Source: Prochilodus magdalenae
Taxonomy: Eukaryota; Chordata; Actinopteri; Characiformes; Prochilodontidae
NCBI GenBank assembly: GCA_024036415.1
Contig: JAMWET010001332.1
Span: 1-64,000 of the forward strand
Reading direction: 5' to 3'
DNA length: 64,000 bases
A program made the position numbers and the translations under genes. Shown in pieces: positions 12,049-23,108 of this stretch. Under the pieces are notes generated by a model. That model was given only the letters and a program-made list of their open reading frames with translations. It did no database searches and was not told where the DNA came from. Position 1 is the first letter of the stretch; the number at the start of each line of letters is the position of its first letter.

Positions 12049-12811
12049 GTGAGTTACTGAAGTCAGCTGCCATAATCTGAAGAGAATCAAAATAAGAAAA
12101 AAAGAGGCTCCTCTTTGAGTGAAACGCAGCCTTGTTGCCTCACAGAGTAAACCGTATCTCATCAAGTCTAAGAAAGTACAGGACATCGCAAAGCCTCCTT
12201 GAAATTGAAGGGGGTTTTGGAGATTTCCATTATAATAAAATGCAGCGCCTCACCAATAAGGAAGTGAATGACAGAATATCTGACTGTCCGCTACTGAGCA
12301 TGGGGAAATCCGTAAAAAATCTGATTTTATTCAGAGAACATGGGTCCAAATCAATAAGCTTTGAATAAATATTGGAAATACAGGATTTTTGAAAGGGATC
12401 CAAAGACAAAAAAAAAAATCATCTGAGGGATATCCAACAGGTAAATGTGTGTAATCCGAAAAGAGAGAGGAGACACAGTGTCTAATTTAAAAGTATCTAA
12501 ACAAGTGGGGCGGGGGCAGATTGAATTCAACTGATAACTGAACAAAACTACAAAAAATACCCTCTTTGTAAAGATTATGGAAAGATTAATACCTCTACTG
12601 TGCCAGGTAAGAAAATCTGCATCCTTCAAGGCAGGTGGAAATAAATGGTTAACCAGTAAAGGCCATGATAATGAAGGTGACATTAGTTTAAACTGGGCTC
12701 AAATACGGAGGGTGGAAAGGACTATGTGATTGATGGTCAAATCTGTAAACCTGAGTGGTAAAGAGGATGCCAGAAGTGCTAATACTGAGGAGTAAGAAAT
12801 AGAGTGAATTT

Positions 12812-13683
12812 CTAATTTAGCCCACAGCAAATAAGGGGAATTAAGCCAACATGAGACCTTTTGAATGTGGGCAGCCCAGTAATAATATAGAAAATTAGGA
12901 AGGGCGAGTCCCCCTCAAATTTAAATCTCTGGAACAAAGATTTCCTCACCCTGGCAACCTCTCCATCCCAAATAAAGGAAATAATGAGCCGGTCCAAAGT
13001 TTTGGAGAAAGATTTTGGGAGAAGTAGCGGAATAGTTTGAAACAAAAAAAGAAACTTGGGCATGACATTCATTTTTCCAACATTGATTCTCCAGATAAGT
13101 GATAAAGGGAGAGATCTCCATCTTTGTAGGTCTGATTTCAGTTTATCAATCAGAGGAAAGAAATTATTATTAAAAAAAGAGGGCAGTGTTCGAGAGATGT
13201 GGATACCTATGTACTTAAACACAGCCGGGGCATATTTAAATGGAACTGCGGATTGGTTACGGGATAAAGCCAGTGAGTTTACTGGGTAACACTCACTTTT
13301 TCGCAAATTTGCTTTATAGCCCGAGAATGATCCAAACCTCTTCAAGAGTGACATGATAGGAGGAAGAGAAGTGACTGGATCAGTAACATATAACAGTAGG
13401 TCATTAGCATACAAAGATAATTTCAATTCCGTACCAAAGCGAGAGATTCCGTGAAAAGACGCAAGGGATTTCAATGCAATCGACAAGGGTCCGATAGCAA
13501 GGGCAAACAAGGAAGGAAATAAGGGGCACCCTTGTCTCGTCTCGCACAACAGTGGAAAATATGTGGACCGGTCATGGTTGGTGTGAACACTGGCCATAGG
13601 GGAAGAATACAACAGTTTTATCCAAGAAATGAAAGTCTCTCCAAAGCTGAATCTCTGTAAAACTTCAAACAGGTAGCCCCATT
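12812..13683 (-). pseudogene. L1 ORF2 reverse transcriptase, C-terminal part
   Basis: Minus-strand open frame of 266 codons with L1-type motifs: TRQGCPLFPSLFALAIGPL, then SLYANDLLLYV, then GYKANLRKSE and RWRSLPLSLIWRINVGKMN. The catalytic box is YAND (13400-13411) where active enzymes have YADD or FADD, so one catalytic aspartate is replaced by asparagine. It is separated from the N-terminal RT part by a stop or frame change near 13690. Inactive remnant. Confidence 0.85.
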
Positions 13684-13687
13684 CAAC

Positions 13688-14604
13688 TCAATCAAATCCT
13701 TTCTCTGCATGTAACGAGATAATCACTTCTGGAAAAGAGGAGGAATGTCCCATGGAAATCGTATTTAAAAGAGTGCAAACATTATAGAAGAGGTGGCAGC
13801 CTTTGATAAAGCCATTCTGGTCGTGAGAAATAATTTCAAGGAGAACATTCTCCAGGCGTAGAGCCAACAGCTTTGCCAGAATTTTCATGTCGACATTTAG
13901 GAGGGATAAAGGTCTGTATGAAGCACAGGAGGTGGGATCTTAATCTTTCTTCAAAAGGAGAGATATGGATGCTTCCATAAAAGTGGGGGGGGGGGGATCC
14001 AGAGAGGAAAGATTCGTTATACACATCTAGAAGAAGAGGGGACAAGTTATCTCGAAATTCTTTAAAAAATGAAACGGGAAAGCCGTCAGGGCCTGGTGTT
14101 TTATTGGTTTCCATAGAACTGATCAAGAGAGAAATTGCCTCTAAGTCTAAGGGAGAATCAAGCATGTGTGTGGACGAGGTATTCACTGAAGGAAACTCCA
14201 GGCCGTCGAGGATTGAAAACATCTTGGTATCATCAGAGAGGGATTCAGATAGGTAGAGACTAGAATAAAAGGATTTAAATACAGCATTTATAGCTAGTGA
14301 ATCAGAACATAAAACACCAAGTGAATCTTTAATATGGGAAATAGAGCGAGATGAAGACTTTCTTTTAAGCTGGTGGGCCAAAAGTCTAGAGGGTTTCTTC
14401 CCATGTTCGAAATAACTACTACGTGTACGTAATAGCAGTTGCTCAGCATCAGTTGTTAAAGAAAGATCAAAGATCAAAGATTTGGTGTGGATGAGAGTAA
14501 AAGGAAAATGCCTTGGCATGTGGGTTATAGAATCTCCAAGGATCGACTAACCCATTCTCAGACATGAAATCTAATACTGCATTAGAAGTCAATGAACGTG
14601 TAGT
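13688..14604 (-). pseudogene. L1 ORF2: end of endonuclease and RT N-terminal part
   Basis: Minus-strand fragments with NGLVDPWRFYNPHAKAFSF (end of the APE-type endonuclease), a linker, then SSMETNKTPGPDGFPVSFFK (RT start) and, in another frame, SHDQNGFIKGCH near 13800. Frame changes occur near 13930 and 13840. A run of G at about 13983-13992 coincides with one frameshift. Confidence 0.8.
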
Positions 14605-14609
14605 GATCA

Positions 14610-17194
14610 CAGGGGGTATAATTAATTAACCAATTAATTGATTAATCAATTATTAATTATTATTAGGATATTAGAGGGCATAGTTTAGCTTAATTGAAGC
14701 ACAAACCATTATTGCCATATTATCCAATCTCAGGGTGAGAGTTCATTTCCGAGACATCTAGTGATCTGCACGCTTGTCACAATATTGAGTCATATATCCA
14801 GACTACTTTTAAGAAAAGCAGTTTATTTACAGCACATTAAACAACACAATGGGGGGGGGGAACATGTAAATAAACAAATGGGGTTGGTATATGCACAATG
14901 GGAAAGTCTGGAATTAATCACGTTTCACCTACAAAAGAGACCACATGAGTCTACTGAAAACTCGGAGGGAACTACTTTGTGGGGAATGAGCAGAACTGAA
15001 ACTTAGCAATCCTGAATTCTAAGTGAATAATAACTATAGAATCTGTGAATCAAAAGATAATATTAATATAAAGCACAGCATCAATAAACATGGCACCGAG
15101 GACTGAACCACAGAAGTGAACTTTGGTTGTGTCACCTTGAAACCGCGTCATGCAGGCTGGTCTGGTCAGGGAGGTGGTCCTCCGTTGACCCATGCGTCTG
15201 GGTTGGCACTGCTGGTTGGGCCTTGGCTTGGTTTGCCGTCTTCCCCGGGAAGTGGGTCGCGACTCGGCGGTTGGATGGAGCTTTTCTTCGCCGGCCTCTC
15301 TGGTGTTGTGACTGCCTCTGGTGTGTGGCAGCCCTCTGGTCACGTGTCCTGGCGTCTGGCAGTCGCTGCTGGCTTGTCTGGTCCGCGACTCTGTGGTCAG
15401 GTGAGCGGACCGCGATTGCCGGCGCACGTGGGCGCTGGCTACATGGTATCTTCTTGGTTTCTTTGGAGGGTTCTGTTGAAGGGACTAACTCTGCTTCTGG
15501 CTGCTGAGTCTGCTTTCTAGAGGGACCCATCATCCACCTGAGAGGGCATTCATCGTCTTGGAGCGCGGGAGGTGAGCCCGAACGTTGGGGTGCTCGAAGC
15601 TGACCTAGGAGAGAGCTTCTCTCATGTGTCCAGAAGTGAGGAGTCTGCCCGGAGGAGTCTGCCGGGATGGAGAGGGAGAGCTCTCTGAGAGAGCTCATAG
15701 AGTCGAGCCGAGCTGGAGCTGGAGCTCAGCTAAAACTGCAACTCTAATCTGCCTGTTAACTTCACTGCTGAAAAACTCTCTAACTGACCTAAGGCTGTCT
15801 GTGACCTGAGTTTAAGTAGTGGCCTTAAAGGCGGAACGGAGGAGGGGTCCATGGTCACTTTCTCATGAATATGCATTAGTCTGCTCATTCTTCCACAAGA
15901 GTGTCACATGTTCACATACATTTGAGAATTCCAAAGCATGGTTGTATCCTCAGTAAAACAAGCGTCTCATGGGTAGAATGAACACATATTATGGTAAACC
16001 AAAATATATGAGTAGAATGAAGTTAATCTGAAACCTTGAACATTCTGTATATGCTGAGGTTAATAAGTAAACCCATTTTGTATTCGGGTTACAACCACTT
16101 ATTAACCTTTCCCAATCCTACTGCGTTGGATTGGTTACATTGGAACAAAGCATAAAGCATTCGGTGAAACAGAGGATACAGTAAAATTGCAAGTCATGAT
16201 GTAAAACATAATTCATGGTGATTGTTTTTTGAATCATGACTCAGACAACACAAGTTTAATAAATATTAACTACACATGAGAAAGTTCTAAAACTACTTTA
16301 TAAAAGGGGGTTTAGCCATGAAGGATGTTTAGTACTAATGTGGTATGCAAAATAAAACTCTAGGCTGCAGCTTAACAATTTCATAACATATATAGAGACG
16401 AGAGGGAAAAAGAAAGTATTCAATGATAGTAGTCTAAAAATGGATGCTGACGGGGTTGATGAATTTATAAGTTGAACACTTTAACCAACATTAACAGAAC
16501 TTAACAGAGCCATTTCGAACAAGGAGGGTGTTTTGGGAAATGTAGAGTTTAGGAGATTCCTTAAGAGTTCCTAAGAGTCTGTTTCTAGGATCTTCTTAGA
16601 AGTTGGTTAGGAAGTTGTAGTTGTAAGTATGCAGATAGATTTGATACAGAGACCCCCCAGAAAACCCTATTTCCTTCCTGTCCCTGGGCAAACTGGCAAA
16701 AAGGGCACAGAAAAAGGGGCACTTCTGGTCTTAATCATCTGGTTTCTCTTATAATGGCCTGTTCTTGGAGAAGTTTACGACTTGATGACCGTCTCTTGAG
16801 TGCCGTTGTTTCCCAAGTCATAAATAGGGTCTTAGCTCGTGACGCCTCAGCAGACAGGATGTTGGTCCCAGGGCGTGCTTGGAGAGCCTCCAGCCTGTCC
16901 AGGGGACTGGGGGTACACGACCCATGAGTCCCGGCACAGGGGGGGTTTAGCCCCAGTCTTTAACAAAGTTATTGATTGTTCACTCAGGATTTTGTGAACA
17001 GTTATAAAATAGCTGCAGAAGACCCCCCCCCCCCCTTTGCTTGAGGGGTTTGAGGGTCACACTTCCTGGCCTTTAGGGGAGGGGACCAGTCCCAACTGTT
17101 AAGAGAAAAACCAGATGCTATCGGATCCTCTTCTAATGGGTCTTCATAATCATATGCAAGATCGAGATTTAGTTTTTATTAACCAAAATGGCTA
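14610..17194. mobile_element. 2.6-kb unidentified insertion inside the L1
   Basis: This stretch splits the L1 endonuclease and is flanked by a direct GATCA on each side (14605-14609 and 17195-17199), as expected of a target-site duplication. It has no recognisable ORF; open frames around 15050-15700 overlap on both strands in a GC-rich patch and look incidental. Read on minus, it has an AATAAA near 14830 and a G-run near 17030, so it may be a retroviral-type LTR with adjoining sequence. Its outer ends do not begin TG or end CA, so the class is unresolved. Confidence 0.5.
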
Positions 17195-17199
17195 GATCA

Positions 17200-17710
17200 T
17201 TACAAACGCGATGAAGTGCGCATGCCTGATCTATCTAAGAAACGGTCAATTGTGCAGTTGAGGTCTCCGCCCATAATTAAAAGATAAGAGTTTAAAGAGG
17301 GAATATAACTAAATAACTTTTGCATGAAATTTGCATCATCAAAGTTAGGAGCGTAAACGTTTACTAACAAGGCTGGGGTATTACATAAGGCACCACGAAC
17401 AATAAGATATCTGCCATTCACGTCGGTAATTGATTTGGATCTGGATAATTGAAACTGGATCCCTCGCTTAACCAATATTGCTACACCTCAAGATTTGGAG
17501 TTGAATGTTGAATGAAAAACATCAGCAACCCAGGGGCACTTAAGCTTAGCATGGTCGCTGTTTCTAAGATGTGTTTCTTGTAAGAAGACTATCTGAATTT
17601 AGACGTTTCAAATGGGTGAATACTCTAGAGCATTTTATCGGATCCTTTAACCCCTTCACATTCCAACATAGAAATCTCACAGCAGTCCTGTCTTGTTGGC
17701 TAGAATTAGA
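17200..17710 (-). pseudogene. L1 ORF2 endonuclease, N-terminal part
   Basis: Minus-strand translation with LCWNVKGL near the start, VNVYAPNFDDANFM and MGGDLNCTIDRFLDRSG, the APE-type endonuclease motifs that nick the target DNA. A stop and frame change near 17480-17600 interrupt it. The frame runs into the 14610-17194 insert immediately after the DRSG motif and resumes at 14604. Confidence 0.82.
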
Positions 17711-17784
17711 CATAGTGCTTTATAATGTAAAAGCATAGGGAAGTACCAGCTGACCGAAGTACCAGCTGATCTAAAAATTAGAAT

Positions 17785-18249
17785 TTTACCACCTTTATTA
17801 GAATTTTACCACCTTTCTAGCTTTGTGTTCTCTTTAATAATGGATTTTAAATGGATTATTAGAGAGTGTTTATACATATATGGTAAATAAAAGAGTCAAA
17901 ATAAACAGCAAACAGAACCTAAAGGGAGAATCCAAAAGAGAGTAAGTTGATAAACACAGGAGAAGTCTAAACCGGGGATAACAACCAGAGAAAACAGGAG
18001 AGAACCGTTCGTTATGCAAACAAACAAAATTTTTTGGCAAAACTTCACTAAGTGTTTGTGTCTGATGGGTTTAAATCCAAACAGGGAAATGAGGAGCAGG
18101 TGACTGTAATCAGTACTGGGGTGAGGATGAACGGGAGAATGGAGTGTGATTGGTGAATTCTGGACATGTGGTTGATGTCACTGGGAAGTGAACTCTGGGA
18201 GATGGAGTTTGGGAGATTGGAGGTGGTGGGGAAACCCGGAAGCATGACA
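17785..18249 (-). mobile_element. Solo LTR, Gypsy-like, copy 2
   Basis: Near-copy of 8497-8946, starting TGTCATGCTTCCGGG on the minus strand, with about 130 bp of shared flank to about 18380. A short tandem duplication of TTAGAATTTTACCACC lies at its left edge (about 17785-17820), next to the L1 boundary. Confidence 0.62.
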
Positions 18250-18567
18250 CAAATGAATAAGCTTAAATAAATGTCATGCTATAATTAATTCTATAATTAA
18301 AAGCTATGAAACACTTACAGATCAATATTAACATGAACAATAACCGTTTACACATTAGACTGGAAACAGGGACTTAACCAATAAACTGCTGAAGTCACTT
18401 GAATTCTCCTTAACGTGTATTTAAGCTGCAGCTTCCACAGTGAGAATTATATATTTCCCTTTTTCCTTTCTTCAGTACTGAGCTCCATATGCTGAGAGTC
18501 ATATCCCTCTAAAACTACACATTTAATATAACGCTGCTCATGTTGGTTTTTATTCTTCTCTCTACAG

Positions 18568-18741
18568 TCTGTTTAACTGCAGGATTACAGAGGAAGGCTG
18601 TGCTGCTTTAGTTTCAGCTCTGAAATTAAACCCCTCACACCTGAGAGAGCTGAAGCTGAGCTGGAATAATCCTGGAGAGTCAGGAGTGAAGCTGCTCTCT
18701 GATCTGCTGGAGGATCCACACTGTAAACTGGAGACACTACA
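18568..18741 (+). CDS. NLR gene B: LRR exon 3 in window
   Basis: A 174-nt, phase-2 exon with acceptor TCTCTACAG and donor GTGAGT. It encodes LFNCRITEEGCAALVSAL, RELKLSWNNPGESGVKLL and LLEDPHCKLETLQ. It is intact, with only single-residue variations from the other gene B repeats (K for D in the LxLS strand, T for K near the end). It lies about 1.0 kb upstream of the last LRR exon. Confidence 0.88.
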
Positions 18742-18849
18742 GTGAGTTACTGAATTACAGTCTCTGTGTCTTTTGCTGTCCTGAGCAAATATAAATATTA
18801 TTAGTATGTTCTGTTTTGGTAAGACATTGTGTGTGTGTCATGGTCCTCC

Positions 18850-19530
18850 CTGTCTCTCCTCCATTCCTCTCTTCAAATCTCCTCTCTCCTCCCTTGATCC
18901 TCCCTCGCTCATCTCTCTGTCCTTGCCTCCTCCCTCTCTCTCTCCTCTCTCTTCTCTCTCCATCTCTGTCCTTTGTTCTTCATGTTTTCATGAGCTTCCT
19001 GTTTGTGTTCTCTCCTCCGGTTTGCTCTCTCCCATCTCTACCTCTTCTGCAGGCCTCTCTTTCCTTTCACCCCCCCCATCTTATTTGTAGCTCAGTCTCT
19101 TCCCAGGTCCTCCTTTTATCTCTCCTCTTCTCCCCTTCCTCTATCCTCCTCTATCTCTCTCCTCTCTCTCTCTCTCCATATCTTTCACTCTCTCTCCCTC
19201 CTTTCTCATCCCTGTTCTATCTCTCTTCCCCCCTCTCTCGATCCCATCCCTCTCTCTCCCCCCCTCATCTCTCCTCTCCCTCTCCCCCACTGCTAATCCC
19301 TCACAGAGACACTCTCTCATCATCTCTCACCCCACCTACACCGTCTCTCGGGGCTCCCAACCTCTCCTCACGCTTCATTACCGTCTCTCCGTCTCTCTCC
19401 TCTCTCCCTGTCACTCTCGCCCCTCGCAGGTGTGTGTGTCCTCTTGTGTGGTGTCCTTTTTTCTTTTTATCCAAGTCTCTTTATCTCTCCTCATCTCACT
19501 CTCCTCTCTCGGTCTCTCTCTTCTCTCTCC
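18850..19530. repeat. CT-rich low-complexity intron segment
   Basis: Pyrimidine-rich on the plus strand with imperfect CTCTCC and CCTCC units. Open frames rich in Ser, Leu and Pro span it in several phases and reflect composition only. It parallels the (TC)n tract upstream of the gene A exon, but has diverged. Confidence 0.85.
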
Positions 19531-19657
19531 ATAATTCATCCCCTTTTTCTAATGTAAGTTTATGTTATGTATCCCTTCGATCCTCGGCTCCCTCTCTCTC
19601 TTCTGCTTGTCCTTCTTCCCACCAATGCTGCAAAGGATCCAGTTTTTCTGCTTTCCG

Positions 19658-19718
<61 letters not shown>
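19658..19718. repeat. (GT)n-(GA)n compound microsatellite
   Basis: About 12 GT units followed by about 19 GA units, then the same sequence that follows the repeat at 1021-1076. Part of the A/B duplicated block. Confidence 0.95.
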
Positions 19719-19723
<5 letters not shown>

Positions 19724-19785
19724 CTGTTATTCTTATGTGTGTTTATGTTAATAAAGATGTTGAGTTGTTCTTCTTCTCTCTGCAG

Positions 19786-19959
19786 TCTGTATAGCTGCAG
19801 TATTACAGAGGAAGGCTGTGCTGCTTTAGCTTCAGCTTTGAAATTAAACCCCTCACACCTGAGAGAGCTGGATCTGCGCTACAATAAACCAGGAGAGTCA
19901 GGAGTGAAGCTGCTCTCTGATCTGCTGGAGGATCCACACTGTAAACTGGAGAAACTATA
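19786..19959 (+). CDS. NLR gene B: last LRR exon
   Basis: A 174-nt, phase-2 exon, acceptor CTCTGCAG, donor GTGAGT. It encodes LYSCSITEEGCAALASAL, RELDLRYNKPGESGVKLL and [12 protein letters not shown]. The genomic text reads CTA TAG across the donor, which looks like a stop, but TA lies in the exon and G in the intron: splicing to the C-starting terminal exon gives TAC (Tyr). It is the direct paralogue of the gene A exon at 1138, with homologous sequence for more than 100 bp upstream and more than 1 kb downstream. Confidence 0.88.
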
Positions 19960-20951
19960 GTGAGTTACTGAATTACAGTCACTGTATACATATTCTCCCA
20001 GTGGATGTTGGTCTACATTTTAGATTTAAATCTCCTCCTTAAACACACACAGACGTAGAGATTGTTGTGTGTGAGGGAGGTGTGAGGTTTGTATGAGGAA
20101 TGAATTAGTATGTTTAATGGCGATTGTGTGAGGTTGTATTGTTTGAGATGTTCAGTTAATTCTTCTGATACAGCTTCTGTTCTTTTTTATGTTTTGTGTG
20201 AAATAGTTTTGAATATTTAGGGTTTGTAGTTTTTGATGTGCTGCTGTGTTGATGCCTCTGATGCCCCTTTCCTTACCAAGAATGTAAATTTCTTCCTAGT
20301 GTGTTTCAGCCAGACAGACTAAAGAGAATTACTTTCTGTAATAACCTGATTTATTACCGGTGTTTGTGTGTATGTGAGAGTTGAGTCTGTGTGTTAATAC
20401 TGTACACTAGGAATCCCACCAAATATAAAATATCCTGTGGAAAGTTTAAATAAAGCTGTTTGCTAAAATGTTTGAAACAAAACTGCAAGAACAAATACAT
20501 TCGGGCAGCCTCGTCTGGGTGCTAGCAGGTGCTGATTCCCAAGTGACTGGGTTTGGTGAACAGCCTGGTGGGGATGACCATGAGTTAAAGGACTCAAGTC
20601 GATGAACAGCATTCGAGTGAATGGGTTCCGTTTGTCCAGGTGGGTGAGAGACCTCCGTTGTGAGGAAGTCCACTGCATGTGTTGAACTGTTCTGGTCAAA
20701 ATGAGCACAGAACTGATTAAGCACCTGTAAGAGAGAGGCACTGCTGGCCGGGGGGCTCAGGGAAGGAGGTCTGTAGTCAGTAATGGTTTGGAGAATCAGA
20801 TCAGTGTATTGGTTTTATTAGTACTGATGAAGGTGATGCTGTTTATCTAGTGATGGTGTTTATCCTGATTGTGTTTGTGGGTGGAGTCTGAGTGCTGACT
20901 GTGATAAGTGTGTTTATGTTTGATCATTCTGTCCTGTTTTCTGTTTTACAG
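19960..20951 (+). other. Last intron of NLR gene B
   Basis: A 992-bp GT-AG intron homologous to the last intron of gene A. It contains about 100 bp (20533-20631) that gene A lacks. Minus-strand open frames here are not conserved in gene A and are not genes. Confidence 0.7.
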
Positions 20952-20958
20952 CTTCTGA
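20952..20958 (+). CDS. NLR gene B: terminal coding exon
   Basis: After TTTTACAG the exon gives C (completing TAC), TTC, then TGA. The protein therefore ends two residues after the last LRR. The 3' UTR continues with the sequence shared with gene A up to about 21200 and reaches a polyadenylation signal at 21277. Confidence 0.68.
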
Positions 20959-21276
20959 ACATGAACCGGACCTAACCTGAGTCTCACGGATGAGAAGAGA
21001 GGAGAGGATGAAGTCTTATAGACCACACACTGTATGTGACTCTACATGGTGATGTGTGTTTGGGGTCTGTATTGGTCAAATCTGTGAACACAGCTGTACC
21101 ACAGAGCTGTGTGCTTTCCTCCTGACCCCACTTCCTGTTTACCAGTGACTGCACCTCCAGTGTCCATCAAACTCCTCACATTTGGTGATGGGAGCATGTA
21201 CAGGAGGAGAAGAGCCTGACGTTCTGATAACGACAGGAGGTCATCACTCAGACTAGTGGAAATGTTGGTAGACTTT

Positions 21277-21282
21277 AATAAA
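21277..21282 (+). promoter_or_regulatory. Polyadenylation signal of NLR gene B
   Basis: A canonical AATAAA about 320 bp after the gene B stop codon, within the sequence diverged from the LINE-interrupted gene A. It is the best candidate for the gene's 3' processing signal. Confidence 0.55.
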
Positions 21283-21315
21283 CTCCTTCTAGAAGTCGAC
21301 ACTGAGCTCAAACAC

Positions 21316-21690
21316 AGGAGCCAGAATATACATGTAGTGTACTGTCTCCACTGTGTATAGTTATACATCACTGTGAGATAGTACATAGTATATAGTTATA
21401 TCACTGTGTATAGTTATACATCCTGTATATAGTTACTTATACATCACTGTGTAATAGTTATTACATCACAGTACTTATAGTTATACATCACTGTGAATAT
21501 AGTTTATACATCACTGTATATAGTTATAGCATCACTGTGTATTAGTTACATCACTGTGGTATAGTTATACATCACTGTGTATAGTTATACATCACTGTGT
21601 AGTGTATACATGTCTATCACTGTGTATAGTTATGTTGTATAGTGTATAGTTATACATCACTGTATATAGTTATACATCACCGTGTATATG
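21316..21690. repeat. Minisatellite of about 20 bp (TATAGTTATACATCACTGTG)
   Basis: About 15 imperfect tandem copies with many small indels, just beyond the gene B 3' end. It contains partial inverted symmetry (TATA-rich) and no coding potential. Confidence 0.9.
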
Positions 21691-22699
21691 TAACCCAGAC
21701 TTCATGTGAGCCACAAACATCACATGTTTAAAATTTCTTGTTAGTCATGTGGTTAATGTATTTGAGTGTTTTGCACTAAGCTGCAACCAGCCGTAGCAGA
21801 GAAACTAGCCTGTGTGGTTAATGCAGCCATCGTATAGCGCTTTTCCTCTCCCTCTGTCTTTCTCTGTGTGCTTCGAAGGAGAGAACTGCAGCTACACATT
21901 AACAAGGTCAATGCTAATATGAAAAGAAACCACATAGCTCAAAGCTAAACTAACAGTACCTCCCTTTACAAGTGGAGCAAAGGACACCTTCCCACATAAA
22001 GGAGACCCTTGTTGAGTTGAGCTGTTGTAGCTAGCTTTTTACTGCTGGGCTGCATGGTCCGAGTTAACCGAGTTTAAGCTATAATTCAGTTAAATGTGGA
22101 GTAAAATATTTTATCTCCTACTCTGAGCTGCTGCCAGTCCTACACGCTATTGAGAAAGGGGGCCAAAAGCTGCATATTAGTCCTAGAGGTATATTCTATA
22201 TGTTCTAAAATGAGTCAGTGGTGTACAGTTAAACTAAAATAAATAAACTCACTGTTTGTGAAAAAGAGTTTATTTAATTAGTATGTACTGCATGAGGTTT
22301 TTGTTCTACAGCAACAGAGAAAACAGAACGTTAGCTTCATTACTTGGTAAAAATACATTTGAAATGTGTAAATATGTACCTGTTGTTCAAGAGACCTGTT
22401 AAGAAAATGTATTCCTGTTAATAAAGACATGTACATTTTATTAGATATGTGATACAAGTAGCTAGGAGTTATTGTACAGTGCTATCAGAAACTGAATGTG
22501 ACTATGAGTGATGACTGAGAGTGAGACTTGGACACACAGAGCAAAGGTCAGGTTTTTTAAGAGCACCAGAAATCCTGGAGAACAGATCTTCAGCTGCACC
22601 ATGGATTTGTCCTGCACAGTGATGGCAAGCCACCCAAAGGAACTGAACTGAACTGACCGCTCTTAAGTCCATTCATAGCTACCCAGTTATGGGTATAGA
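21691..22699. other. Intergenic, nothing recognised
   Basis: AT-rich sequence with no gene or element ends that I can identify. Confidence 0.4.
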
Positions 22700-23108
22700 C
22701 CTTCAGAGTGAGGTTTATTATAGAAGTTAGTAGTACAGCTCAACATCAACAAACAGGCCATCATAACAGAGGGGAAAGGCCGGGTCAGAACCAGGAGAAC
22801 AGGCAGAAGGTAAAAACCAAATACAATCAACCAGCAAACAAACCAAAGAGAAAATCCAAAAGAAATAACCAGAGCACAGAGAGAGTCTAAACCAGAAACA
22901 GAGATAACAAGCGAGAGAATGCTTAGTATGGAATGAGAGTGGCAGTACTTCACAGAGTGACTGGAAAAACGGGTATATCAGCAAACAGGTGTAGAGAATA
23001 ACAGGTGTGTGATCAGAACAGGGGGATGAGGAATGTGAAATCAGAACGTGATTGGAGGGTTGTGGACATGTGACTCTGGGAGATCGGAGGTAGAAGGGAA
23101 ACCTGGCA
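22700..23108 (-). mobile_element. Solo LTR related to the 38-43 kb Gypsy family
   Basis: Aligns by eye with the LTR at 42935-43410: shared order of an AGAGAATGCTTRGTATG block, GTGGCARTACTT, a CAGGTG block, and a final GGGAGATCGGAGGT. On minus it begins TGCCAGGTTTCCC, with the first bases altered from TGTCATG. No internal retrotransposon sequence adjoins it. Confidence 0.6.

Larger units (their letters stand above)
12062..17784 (-). mobile_element. L1-type LINE (ORF2 remnants) with a nested insertion
   Basis: A non-LTR element in antisense to gene B, lying in the intron just after the 11875 exon. On the minus strand the order is endonuclease start (about 17710-17200), a 2.6-kb foreign insert (14610-17194), endonuclease end (14604-14520, with VDPWRFYNPHAKAFSF), reverse transcriptase (about 14520-12810) and the C-terminal region (to about 12090). 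The ORF is broken by stops and frameshifts. No ORF1 was recognised, so the element is probably 5' truncated near 17784. It joins the duplicated solo LTR copy at about 17785. Confidence 0.85.

Noticed and set aside
15050..15698. Overlapping frames of 120-190 codons on both strands
   Set aside because: GC-rich patch of an inserted element; frames on both strands at once, low complexity, no motif.
18816..19751. 311-codon Ser/Leu/Pro-rich plus frame
   Set aside because: Translation of the pyrimidine-rich intron between two LRR exons.
19957..19960. Premature TAG in gene B's last LRR exon
   Set aside because: The G belongs to the intron donor; splicing changes the codon to TAC.
20446..20741. Two overlapping 92-codon minus frames
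   Set aside because: Intronic; not preserved in the homologous intron of gene A, which lacks part of the region.
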